Assembly: GCF_030463565.1 (NCBI RefSeq)
Contig: NC_134676.1
Span: 30,257,228-30,321,227, forward strand
Origin: Pelecanus crispus
Lineage: Eukaryota; Chordata; Aves; Pelecaniformes; Pelecanidae
Direction of reading: 5' to 3'
DNA length: 64,000 nucleotides
The first letter of the stretch is position 1. Every line of letters begins with the position of its first letter. The notes beneath the pieces were generated by a model that saw only the letters and a list, made by a program, of their open reading frames with translations, searched no databases and had not been told where the DNA came from. The translations under genes and the position numbers were made by a program. Of the stretch, positions 30,015 to 40,833 are shown piece after piece.

Positions 30015-31148
30015 AACAACATCCTTCTCTCTAATTAAATTAGACAGATACAGATTTGATGGGTGGACTGTTCGGTGGATAAGGAATTGGTTGGATGGTC
30101 GCATTGAGAGGGTAGTGGTCAATGGCTCAATGTCCAGATGGAGATCGGTGACAAGTGGTGTCCCTCTGAGGTCCGTACTGGGACCAGTGCTATTTAATGT
30201 CTTCATCAGTGACAGAGACGGTGGGATTGAGTGCACCCTCAGCAAGTTTGCAGGCAACACCAAGCTGAGTGGTGCAGTTGACACGCCAGAAGGACGAGAT
30301 GTCATCCAAAGGGACCTGGACAAGCTGGAGAGGTGGGCCTGTGTGAACCTCATGAGGTTCAACAAGGCCAAGTGCAAGGTCCTGCACCTGGGACGGGGCA
30401 ACCCCCAATATCAATACAGGCTGGGGGATGAACGGATTGAGAGCAGCCCTGTGGAGAAGGACTTGGGGGTACTGGTGGATGAAAAGCTGCGTATGAGCTG
30501 GCAATGTGCACTTGCAGCCCAGAAAGCCAACCGTATCCTGGGCTGCATCAAAAGAAGCGTGGCCAGCAGGTCGAGGGAGGTGATTCTGCCTCTCTGCTCT
30601 GCTCTGGTGAGACCTCACCTGCAGTACTGCGTCCAGCTCTGGGGCCCTCAGCACAAGAAGGACATGGACCTGTTGGATCGGGTCCAGAGGAGGGCCACAA
30701 AAATACTTAGAGAGCTGGAGCACCTCTCCTACAAGGACAGGCTGAGGGAGCTGGGGTTGTTCAGCCTGGGCAAGGGAGGGCTGCGAGAAGACCTTATTGC
30801 AGCCTTTCAGTACTTAAAGAGCGTTTATAAGAAAGATGGGGACAAACTTTTTAGCAGGGCCTATTGTGATAGGACAAGGAGTAATGGTTTTAAACTAAAA
30901 GAGGGTAGATTTAGACTGGATATAAGGAAGAAATTTTTTTTACAGTGAGGGTGGTGAAGCACTGGAACAGGTTGCCCAGGGAGGTAGTGGAGGCCCCATC
31001 CCTAGAAACATTCAAGGTCAGGTTGGATGGGGCTCTGAGCAACCTGCTCTATTTGAAGATGTCCCCGCTCATTGCAGGGGGTGGGGGTGGACTAGATGAC
31101 CTTTAAAGGTCCCTTCCAACCCAAACTATTCTATGATTCCATGATTCT
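30015..31148 (+). mobile_element. CR1 LINE, 5'-truncated, about 1.1 kb
   Basis: A 5'-truncated CR1 in plus orientation: the second half of ORF2, a short 3' UTR and tail repeats near 31128-31148. It is close to the CR1 sequence I remember over its whole length, so it is not ancient. Its left end, about ATCCTTCTCTCTAA, corresponds to the middle of the RT domain. It ends directly before the endogenous retrovirus remnant. Confidence 0.95.
30091..30948 (+). pseudogene. CR1 ORF2 C-terminal part, RT inactivated
   Basis: A 285-codon open frame with RT-type text: [52 protein letters not shown] and QRRATKIL. The RT box read FADD in active CR1 is FAGN here, so both catalytic Asp residues are gone. The frame shifts near 30936 at a run of nine T and stops; ORF2-like sequence then resumes in another frame ([20 protein letters not shown]). 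The segment lacks the endonuclease domain and the first RT motifs. Confidence 0.93.
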
Positions 31149-31500
31149 GTGGTGCTAAAGGCAAATTGCACACGATTAAGCCTACAAATATACTACAAAT
31201 AGCCCCACCCCTGCCTAGTGGTTAATATTACCTGTTAATATTCATTAGTATAAGCTACTTGTTCCTGCTATAAAACCTGTGACAGAATTAATCAAACAAA
31301 CAGAGCAAGGGGGTATCAGAAAAAAAAAAGAAACATTCACCATATAACAGCCTGGGGTGGCCTGTTAAAAAAACCATTGATTATTGGGGTTGATATAAAA
31401 GAGCTGACCTTTCCCCTGCCTCTACTGCCAGCATTGTAGATATAGTCAATACAATAAATTGACATGCTTTTCTGTGTGGGGGGGGTGCCAGGTATAAAAC

Positions 31501-31833
31501 ATGTTCTTTGTGATCACAATACAAGAGCAAGATAAATCAAAGTTTGCTTTTACCTGGGGTGCAATATATTACACCTTTAACTGCCTGTCCCAAGATTTTA
31601 AACTCAGCCCCACCATTGCCTTTACCGTGCTAGCTAAAAAACTGGAATCCACCATCCTCCCACCTGAAGTAACTGTTTCTCAACATACAGCTGAAATGTT
31701 AATCAGAGGCCCAGATAAGGAAATAGTTCACCAAACTGTTTTTAGGTACTCGATGGACAGGAGGGCGGAAATATGGCAGGATGTGTTTCAGCAGAGATAC
31801 AAAATATTCTGGCACCTTCTGATTAAAAAAAAA
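31501..31833 (+). pseudogene. retroviral reverse transcriptase fragment (defective)
   Basis: The frame has RT hallmarks: FAFTWGAIYYTF, then a degenerate counterpart of the LPQGFK block with SPTIAF, and LPPEVTV. The YxDD catalytic box that should follow LPPEVTV is not recognisable, and the frame runs into a 14-base A tract near 31827. It represents only a part of the RT fingers-palm region. Confidence 0.75.
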
Positions 31834-33346
31834 AAAAAGAGTTGTGGGTTTTACCAGGGTTCTGCGGGTTTTGGAGTCACACATGTCAGGTGTTTGTATT
31901 CCTGCAAGACCCCCCATGAGACTTGCTGAAGAAAAACATGGGGGTTTTAGGAACAAAAATGTTGTGAAGCATCCAGTGCTTTAGAAGATGAAATTTTTAC
32001 TTACCAGCCTATGGGGCCTGTCCTCTCAACCACTGCTTTACACTACAGGATATCAACAGGGATGATGGCAACAGGAAGGGCAAGGTGAAAAGGACTGCCC
32101 TGCTACCAGGGCATGCCAAAAGGACATGCCAAAAGGACAACAGCTGGCCAGTTTCAGGGAAGGTAAACTACTATGGAAGACTGTATTTGTCCCTTAAAGT
32201 GAACACCGGAAGGCTGGAAGTGCACCCTCACAGGAGCAGGAATAGCAGCATGGGGGATGTGCACCCCACCTGAGCTGCAACTCACTCAGCTGCCAGTCTG
32301 CTGCTTTTCCCCAAACCCGAGAAACACCTCTGTCAACAGGTCACGGTTTAAGAATAAAGAAATGCAAACCTGGTGTGGCTGGGATGGAGTGTATGGATTT
32401 TCCACCTGTGGTGGAAAGGGTACAACAGCTGTCCCACCTCCCAGTGGGAATCCACTATGGGGAGTAGAACACTGGCTAAACCAGTGGCAAACCCCTGTGA
32501 CAAGTCCCATACAAGGGGACAACAGGGGTACAAAATCCTGTCAAAGCGAGGTAAAACCAAAGCCCTGGAGCTGAGGTCATGGTTAAATGTGCAATTTCGT
32601 GTCCACTGGGTGACCCTTGTTTCACAATGGAAAATAATAAGTGCAGGATGTAGCTGGCACCGAAGGCAGTAGGCCAGCCATAACTTCAGCTTGCATCATG
32701 CCCAAGACCTACAAGTCTTATGTCCAGGTTGTCTTCTCTTGCAGGAAAATGCAGAGTTCCCTGACTACTGTGGGAATATTGGTGGCTGGGGCATAGCCCC
32801 AAAGCCATCTCCTGTGGGTTCACCTTGCTCGTGGAGCAGCTCAGGTATTGAAGATAACCACTACCCAACTTCACAGCTACAGTTAGACTCTGCTCTGCTG
32901 CTGGTGTCTGGCAACACCTCTGTGGTAACAAGACATGAGTACGTGATGGTCTGGGGGAAAAGTATCCATCTTCAATATTATTTGCATCAAAGGCAATATA
33001 AATTGTAATGTGATGTGTTTTTGACCAAACCACCAAAAAAATTGTTAGGTAACCTCTCACATGACTGAGCAGGAGATACCTTATTTTGCACCATTTAACA
33101 CCTTAATAGTGAGTGGATTAATCTTCAATATGCTATATAACTCTCTTAAACTAAGCAACAAGGTTACTCAACATCTGTCTGAAACTGGAAAATGCTTAGG
33201 GGAAAGAGAAATAATTATTATATACAGTAGTATTACACTGATTCAGTTAGCGAGGTGGAAACCACCCTTATTCAGCATCATCCAGATGGTATTTTTAAAG
33301 GCTGGTCACTAAAAGCTACCAATGTACTGTGAGTGATGTTATAACT

Positions 33347-33469
33347 ATGTTAATAATCATTGTATTGTTATTTGTAGTAACTTTATCATTGGTTTGTTAT
33401 CTTAAAACTCAAAGAGTACATGTGAATAAAATATTAATTCAAGTTAAATCACACACTGAACTGTTATAA
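33347..33469 (+). pseudogene. Env transmembrane anchor remnant
   Basis: A frame ending at TAA 33467-33469 contains about 19 consecutive mostly hydrophobic residues (33347-33403) followed by a basic, polar tail of about 20 residues. This fits the end of a retroviral Env transmembrane subunit, and its place just ahead of the LTR supports that. Upstream env-like sequence is broken by stops. Assigned by position and hydropathy rather than by residue similarity. Confidence 0.5.
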
Positions 33470-33472
33470 ATT

Positions 33473-33847
33473 GCCATGTTTTCCATTATACATGTGCTCA
33501 CTCTCACAGTGCACAGGCAAGAGGGCTGGTCATTCACACAACAAATTAGTGAGGCTCACAGTGCAACAATGGTCAACAATGGTTAAATGTTGGTCTGAGC
33601 CCAGGGACTGATCAAGGGATCAATGAGCTCCTGCAATGGGAGAAGGGCCAGGCAAGGGGCAGGCAGGGGCTGGGCAGGGACTTCGTGCTCATGAAGCTCA
33701 GGGAAGAGTGACTGGCCATGGCTGTTGCAAAGGAAGATGAACTTGGCTCTACATAAAGGACCCAGAGGGATGTCTTGAGACTCAATAAACATCTGGTTGG
33801 AAATTGCTGGACTTGGACAAATAGTTTGTCTTGTTTCTAAATCTACA
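33473..33847 (+). repeat. probable 3' LTR
   Basis: The block follows the env-like stop, contains a TATA-like ACATAAAGG near 33751 and AATAAA at 33784-33789, and reaches a T-rich segment ending TCTACA at about 33847, the CA expected at an LTR end. The left boundary is uncertain because no clear polypurine tract precedes it. No second LTR copy is visible in the window. Confidence 0.5.
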
Positions 33848-36197
33848 TCTTCTAAAAAGCATGTTGTCAAAGTGTATGGAAAATCTTACCCACCAAGGAG
33901 GTGTTTCATCCGCAAGCATACCTTAGCACTGGACTTCCCTTAACCTGCCAGGCAATTAGCACAAGCTGAAAGTCAGCTTCCAAGGAAGTACGAAGCTCTG
34001 ATCCTCCAGGGACTGCCATGAGTGTTGCTCGGTGGCTACCCTGGTAAACAGAACCAGTCCTTCACTTTGACAAACTGCATACGACAGACGCTCTTGAAGC
34101 ATGCAAAAAGATCTAAAAGATTTTGAATTCTGCAATGTTTAGCCTCAGTTGGCTACTGTGAGTAATGTTTTTTCATTAGAAAATCAGTCTTGGATTTATA
34201 TATAAAAAAATCATCTTGCTGCAACAGGATAGATGACCATAGACACAATGCAGAACACTACTTTGATACACTCCATGAACATGCCAACATTTCTCTTTCA
34301 GATTTATTTTATTTTATTTATAGTAAAAAAATATAGAATCAGCACTGTGAATTTATTTCAAAAATTACTGACTTGATAGGAAAAAAAGGAAAAGCCAGAG
34401 GTTCTTATGGCCAAAACCCATAACTGTGTGATATCTGATCTGACTTTCCTGCATGTTGCAGTACAACCTATCGTATTTCATCTGTAACTCCAGGAATGCA
34501 ATACCAAAGAACAGGAAACACAAAGCATATTCTAGAAGGATATCCTACTTTGACTTAGGACCTCAGGTAGCTGAGACTCCAGGTTGCTTCAAATAGTTAA
34601 ATATCTGAAGAAAACTTCAGCTTTCCACTGCTCTGAATGTGTCTAGTTCTGGCTGTGGTCTTCAGCTCTGGTTGTGACCTCTCCTGCTAGACTAAGAACA
34701 CTTCAATCTGTGAAAAGTCTTTCACAACAGTGATTAAAATAACTGACAAAAGGTGCAGACAGAAAAAAAAAAAACCCCAAACCTAAAGCATAGTATTAGA
34801 AGGGAAAAATGAAGTAAATATAAAAAGCACAAGATTTGGGGTGATTCTGATAGCTAAAAGTTACTTCTAGAGCTGTTGAATTCATCTTAGTTCCTAGCAG
34901 AAAAAAACAGAAACCAGCAATCTCCACTTTGTCAAGGGGTGAAAATTCTGATTTCTTCAGCAAATTGAACAGAGTATTTTAGCACACCAGACAGAAAGAA
35001 TTTTCATCAACTTTCCATGTTCCTTTTGAGAAGTCTGTTCATTTCTTTGTGCTCTCTTCTGACAAAAAGAGGCTCCAGAAGACAAGCTAGCTTTAAAAAT
35101 GTCACCTGCTAACAATGCCACTAAGAGAATTGTGCCATTATTGTGAATTAAGCTATTGTAATGCAGGCCACCCCTTTCAACTAGCACAGTTGAAAATATT
35201 GTATTTTTCCAGCTATGTATAACTGTTCTTCAGCTGAGGTTAATGCTCTTATAGGTCAGTGCAAAGGTGATCCTCCTCAGTGCAGTGTTAGACCAGCCTG
35301 ATGTTCAGGACGACCCGACCTAACTGGTTTGACCTGGCACTGAAATGGTTTAGGCAGCACTGGCTGGAGCCCTGCTGCAGGGAAGATGGGCATCTCCAGG
35401 AGAGGTGCAGTAACTATTCACACCATGATAGCTTCCCCCCCACCCCCACCCCACACCCCAAAGTGACCGTGTCAGTGCATCCTAAGAAAATGTGCTGAAA
35501 GAGAAGGGGGAGGAAGGATCAGCCGGGAGACCCGCCAGTGAGAGGGACAGCCCTTCTACTCGCAGGCTGCTCTGCCCTGCCCTGGGGCCACTCACAGCAT
35601 TTAGCTCGACAACAACCACATCCCTTCACACTGTTATAATATTATAATGGTGTTACGTTGTTATACATTGTTAGCAGATAATGGTAGTGTTGTTTTTTTA
35701 AAAAACTTTCTCTGTAATGAAAGATTCAATGCTGTGAATCTGAGCAACCTCTTGTGAATTAAAACAAACTTCTGCTCTGGGCAAAACATAGAGAACTATA
35801 GTCTTTCGTGTTGCATTTAACTGAAAATGAAGTCACAAAAATACCAATATCTTAGTAATCTTAAGAGTATAAGAAACATTGTTAGCTGCTCATTCCTATT
35901 AAGATAAAGTTTCAAACAAGAACAGTACAGCAAAAGTAATAAAGAAACCAATTAACAAGCTAACTGTGCTTGTAGGTGGGATTGAAATCCTGTTAAGAGA
36001 GCCATGTGAAACTAGTAGATATGTCAGAATACATGAGCAAGGACTGTAAGATCACTGGGACTTTCCACTATGCTTGAAGTCTGGAAGCATTTGTCTATAT
36101 TTTAGACCAATATTTATGAGTAAATGTAAGTGGCAAGTCTTTTACTCATTTCTTAACAAGCAATACATTTCCTAGTCTGCTTGATGCTTGATGTGTT
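33848..36197. other. intergenic, no gene seen
   Basis: AT-rich with short unrelated frames. It includes a C-rich microsatellite-like stretch near 35437-35458 and an A/T-rich run near 34310-34330. No gene or clear repeat is supported. Confidence 0.6.
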
Positions 36198-36291
36198 TGT
36201 CATGGTTTAGCTACTCCTGCTAAATCCAAAACACAGCACTATGCCTGCTACTAGGAAGAAAATTAACTCTATCCCAGCCGAAACCAGGACA
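36198..36291 (-). repeat. ERV LTR fragment (5' end)
   Basis: Read on the minus strand the segment starts TGTCCTGGTTTCGGCTGGGA and continues through AGAGTTAATTTTCTTCCTAG and GTGCTGTGTTTTGGATTTAG. This is the opening of a common bird LTR family as I remember it. Only about 90 bp are present; the rest of the LTR is missing. Confidence 0.6.
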
Positions 36292-37094
36292 CTGTTACAG
36301 CTCAGTTCTTTTCCCAAAAATCTCCATGGACGTCTGTGGATGCAGGACTTAGGCTACACTGGAGCCCCAATACCTCTGTGAAGCTGCTGGCCCTAACTGG
36401 GCTTGGACTTCCTCTTCGCTCCATTTGCCTGCCGTGTGTCCGTGGCTGGAAGAACAGAAGGACCATATGGAGGGCACTGGGATGGGAGTGTAACCATGCC
36501 ATCCTGCAGCACGGCACTGCCACTGCCAGGAGCAGGCCATAAGCTTTGTACTGAGTGCGCAGGGCCTCAGGACTGAGGTTTGTTACGCCTGCTCTGGCTG
36601 ATCGTTCCTTGACCTGCCCGCAGCTTGTTTGGGTTACCTGTGACAGCAGTTTCTCTAACTGACCAGGTGTCAATTACTAATTTGTTTCACTTTCTTATCT
36701 TTGTATGTTACAACCAGAGCAGTAACAAGGCGCCATTCCATGCAGAACGTGGTATTTATGACTGTAACATAATGATGCAGCGTAGAGAAACACATGCCTG
36801 ATACAGTACCAGTGGCCCGGAGAAGTGGAGACAAGGATGCTGTGTAGAGGAGTACAGGCATGGGGTGACAAGAGATGGAGCACAGGCCTAGTACTGGAGA
36901 TGCCACAATTCACCCACGGTCAGTTAAAACAACGCAGACCTGGACCTGGATAAAACTGGGTTTAAGGGTAAAATAAAGAGAACAAACGCATGGTATCTAA
37001 CATTTGTAAATGTATATAGCAAATTGGGATGCAATGTGGAGCTGCAGAGCAGCAAAGGAAGAGCAAAGCGTGGAAGCAAACATACAAAAATGAC
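36292..37094. other. intergenic, no gene seen
   Basis: Moderately GC-rich sequence at 36.3-36.66 kb with overlapping frames on both strands, none recognised, then AT-rich DNA up to the CR1 pair. Confidence 0.55.
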
Positions 37095-37235
37095 AGAATC
37101 ATAGAATCATAGAATCGTTTAGGTTGGAAAAGACCTTTAAGATCATCCAGTCCAACCATTAACCTACACTACCAAGTCCACTCTAAACCAATCAAGGGTA
37201 GACTAGACTAAACCGTGTCCCGAAGTGCCACATCT
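37095..37235 (-). mobile_element. CR1 LINE 3' terminus, inverted arm
   Basis: The 3' terminal 141 bp of a CR1 in minus orientation: tail repeats at the left (AGAATCATAGAATCAT), then GGTTGGAAAAGACC, ATCATCCAGTCCAACC and the end of ORF2. It is the reverse complement, with few mismatches, of 37407-37557 and joins directly to a plus-strand CR1 segment. Confidence 0.93.
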
Positions 37236-37557
37236 TCTCCCAAGTAGTTAGCGATAGGACTAGAGGAAATGGGCTTAAGCTGCGCCAGGGGAGGTTTAGG
37301 TTGGAAATTAGGAAAATTTCTTTATGGAAAGGGTGGTCAAGCATTGGAACAGGCTGCCCAGAGAGGTGGTGGAGTCACCATCCCTGGAAGTGTTCAAAAA
37401 ATGGGTAGATGTGGCACTTCGGGACATGGTTTAGTCCAGTCTACCCTTGATTGGCTTAGAGTAGACTTGGTAGCGTAGGTTAATGGTTGGACTGGATGAT
37501 CTTAAAGGTCTTTTCCAACCTAAACGATTCTATGGTTCTATGATTCTATGATTCTAT
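37234..37557 (+). mobile_element. CR1 LINE 3' end, plus-strand arm
   Basis: The last coding part of ORF2 (corresponding to [20 protein letters not shown]), the stop, the 3' UTR and the ATTCTATG tail of the same CR1 subfamily as the 58-kb copy. It starts within CTTCTCCCAAGTAG, immediately after the inverted arm. A missing base or two after RKI shifts the frame, so the C-terminus is not readable. Confidence 0.93.
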
Positions 37558-40500
37558 CTACCCGTTTTTTGATGCTCAGCTGGATCTGAGAGGAAGGAAG
37601 AAGAAACGATGGATGCTGCTCGGGCCAGCGCTCCCGGTAGCAGGGGAAGCGCCCTGGCTGGAGGCACGGATGCCGCCGCTGCGGGCTCTGCAGGGCGGCC
37701 GGGCTGACTGGGAGCAGGGTGGCTCATGGGGACAGCAGGCGGTTGGGACCCCAACCCGACCTGTCCTGTCCCATCCGGCCACGTCCTGCCCACGGGGGAC
37801 GGGATGGGACATGGGTGACCACCCCCCCACCCCCACCCCACCCTGGAGCGGCAGGAGGGCACTGAGGGAGGTCATTATACTTCAGGATTAGAAAGTAAGA
37901 ATCTAGTGAAAATCTAGCAAATTCAGAACTGCTTAAATTTTAAAAGGCATCATAAACCAGAAAAATTAAACCTCATCCATCTCTCTGGGTAATTGCTGAA
38001 AATTAAACACAACAGGTGATATAAACAAATGGCACGATGGTTACTGCAAGGAGGGAGACCATCTCTCTCGTTTATTTTCGAGTTTAACAGAGCTTATAAC
38101 AACGTGGAAAGAAGAATACAGTGGAGAAAATGCTGGTTTGGAAAGGCAATTTCTGTAGACATCTGATGTTCATGAGGGCACAGAGGTAATCAGATCATTG
38201 CAATTTGCCTCTAGGAAAGAAACTCCTCTGCCTCTGCTAGGGAAGAAAATGCAAGGTTTTTCTTAACAAGATCGATGCCTGGCACGTATGTAGTGCTTAG
38301 CATGTCCTGGAGGGGGGAGTGAAGCGTTGTTATCCTGGGAGTTGTTTTGGCTCAGAGGTGGGCCCGGACGCGAATGGCTGCCCTGCAGCTGTGACGGCCA
38401 CCATTTCCTCATGAGAAGGTGCAGCTCGCTCCCTGCTGTGCCTCTCTTGGCACCTGTATGGAGAGAAATGCTAATGCTTTTCCTCACCAGACCCCTCCTC
38501 GCTCCCCCCCGCCCCAAGCATCCCTCAGCCACCCCACCATCCATGCCACTGCCACCCCAGGACAGGGCTGAGCGGCACCCGCCTGCTCCCTGCAGCCTCC
38601 TGCACAACCTCACTCTAACCTAGTTCCAGTTCCTTGGAGAAGGGCATCCTTGATACAACTGCCAGTACCATAAATACCAAAAGCATCCAGCAATCAGCTC
38701 ACTAAGGGCAGCTTTTCCTGGAGCTCTGTCACTTACCTTTCCTCTTTCCATTTTGGCATGATGCAAGAACAAGACTTACTGCCCCAGGCTGGACGTGTAA
38801 CAACAGACCAGAAAAAGTCAGTTAAATAAATACCCAAGAAAACAAAACAGTAATCTTCTTCGGAGAAGAGGATAAAGAGCCAGCCCTTGGCTGTATTACT
38901 AGTGTCGCTATGTGTGAACAGAATAACAGAAGACAAGGCAGAGCAGGCATCCTGACAACCAGCAAGGATGGAGAGGTGCACATCCTCATCCTGCCTGGGA
39001 GCTGCTCTCTGTTCCAGGGGCTCCCTGGAAATACACAAGAGGACAGAGCGAGCTGCACACAGAGACTAAAGCTTCTCTGACACTACCTCTGTGAGCAGTG
39101 CGGGGAAAGTCCTGCAGAGGAAGAATGAGTAATAGCAAGATGAGCTATACAGAAGATTCCCAGCTGCAGAGACGACCCACTAACAGCAACACCACCACCA
39201 CCACCCCCCCAGTATACTACTGACAGTTGTTGGGGGGTTTTTAGAGTATGTGGTTGGTGAGCAAATATAAAAAATAAGCATCTAAAATATGACAGTAAGT
39301 GTGTAAGACATCCATGGTTTGTTCCCTTATGACTCATGGTTGAAGCTCTCATTAAATCTCTGAACATTTTTTTGAAATGGAAAATGAATGATCAGTTGGG
39401 CACTTCAGAGAGTAAGCTTTCTAAAGATAACAGAGCTCTTCAGTTACATGAGGCATTTATAAGATAAAAGGTATTTGATTGCTTTCCCTATGAAGAATGG
39501 AAGTACAAGCAGCAACAAATACAAACGTATTATCCACAATTTTGCATTTACATGATGTTTATAACTCAATCCATAACACTGATGGCCATCATTTGACTAA
39601 TTTTCATGCGGGACTAAGTGTCATTTATTCAATCTAAAACATGTATCAGTGTGAGAATATGTATTAGTTTTCAAAATGAAGGCATGCAAATGCTAAGGGA
39701 AACTATCACAATGTCACTCAACAATATATCCATCTCACTCAAATGCCACCAATCCTCCTCTAAGCAGAAAGCAACATTGTAAGTAGATTGTTCTTTCTTT
39801 TTACCTTGCCTTAGTTTACAGAAATAGTTAATTTCTGGAAACTTCTTCAAGCTATCTAAACTACTTAAGATGTGAGGAATTAAGTCATGTCTGGTAATGT
39901 ATCCACTGGGAGACTGAAAAGCTCTATGGTATTGGATCCAGGACTTCATGTATTAATCAAACAACACACCAGCTCCTGGCAGTGGAAGATTAACAATGTC
40001 TCTTTCCTCAGCTCTTTGGAAACACACTACAAACTCATTTCTTCTAGCAGAAGAAAAAAGAATTTTTTTAAGATGGCTGATAAGGGAACGGCCTCCTTTC
40101 TTTCTTTTTTTTTTTTTTAGTTTGATGCACCTTTTATCCTAAAGCAAATGTTAGGTAGGTGACAAGTGACACAGCTATTATGTAGACAGCATATTCCATG
40201 TGGTCTTGAGCTTCTGCTATCTATGTACTTTTAGTTTCATTTATACAACAGGTTTAGCAGTATGTGGGATGGATGTATACATTCAAAAATCACAAAACAA
40301 GTGGAAAGAGATGGAAGACAGTTTAATAGTAAACACTAAATACTCTTCACTGTGATACATTGCTGGCAATAATCACTGTTACTCCATTTCCAGGAGTAGA
40401 AGAGAGTTAGTTGGAGAAAGCACTAGGCTTCAAATACGTTCACCATATTCCTACTGTAATACTTCATGTACAGCATAAACAAGTCTTTTGCCTATCTGCA

Positions 40501-40569
40501 TTTCTGCACACGTAAACGATGTTACTGACATAACTTCAGCCAAAGCCAAAATGGTAGAATTCTTCGTGT
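37558..40569. other. intergenic, no gene seen; two GC-rich patches
   Basis: No supported gene. Sequence at 37.61-37.87 kb is GC-rich with several CpG and a C-rich run (37820-37845), and 38.34-38.62 kb is a second GC-rich patch. A CCA-type microsatellite lies near 39190-39211. The stretch from 39.4 to 40.57 kb is AT-rich and includes the region just downstream of the ZNG1 polyadenylation candidate. Confidence 0.55.
39190..39211 (+). repeat. ACC microsatellite and C run
   Basis: Several ACC units followed by eight C. It has no evident function. Confidence 0.75.
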
Positions 40570-40575
40570 TTTATT
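40570..40575 (-). terminator. CBWD1: candidate polyadenylation signal of ZNG1
   Basis: AATAAA on the minus strand, 185 bp past the ZNG1 stop codon. It is the nearest perfect hexamer downstream of the stop; another lies near 39623. Chosen by position only. Confidence 0.45.
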
Positions 40576-40759
40576 CTAGACCATAAGAGCTAATCTTTAA
40601 ACAGTAGGTCAGCTGGGATTCTTAGGACTCCTCCAGGGTTTAACTGTTGTGTGAACTGCAAGAGGAAAAAGAAACTACTATACTGCATGTCAATTCAGTC
40701 TTTTCTGTCATAAAAAGCTTGCAGGGTTAAGAGACATTTCATGTTTTTGTAGTTTGATG

Positions 40760-40833
40760 TCAACTGTTTCCTTGTTGCTCTCTCACAGTGGTTATGAATA
40801 CTTCTTTGATGGTCTCCTTATCCAAGTTCCTGC
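40760..40833 (-). CDS. CBWD1: ZNG1 last coding exon with stop
   Basis: 74 bp after a ctctttacag acceptor, completing the Gly of LIG and encoding [16 protein letters not shown], then REQQGNS and TGA at 40760-40762. The RNLDK start and FI-TTV match the human C-terminal domain. The human protein, as I recall it, has 18 residues after the TV, against seven here, and those seven are different in sequence. Confidence 0.92.

Larger units (their letters stand above)
31490..33847 (+). mobile_element. decayed endogenous retrovirus (pol and env remnants, 3' LTR)
   Basis: A plus-strand retroviral remnant. It starts with an RT-like segment (31501-31833), continues through about 1.4 kb with several stop codons, then shows a membrane-spanning segment with a short tail and a stop (33347-33469), as at the end of an Env transmembrane subunit, and ends with an LTR-like block carrying AATAAA. 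Gag, the integrase region and a matching 5' LTR are not visible. The copy is multiply broken and cannot make viral proteins. RT type suggests an avian ERV; the class is not settled from the sequence alone. Confidence 0.7.

Noticed and set aside
30190..30723. Minus-strand frame of 177 codons
   Set aside because: Antisense shadow of the CR1 ORF2 fragment at 30.1-30.9 kb.
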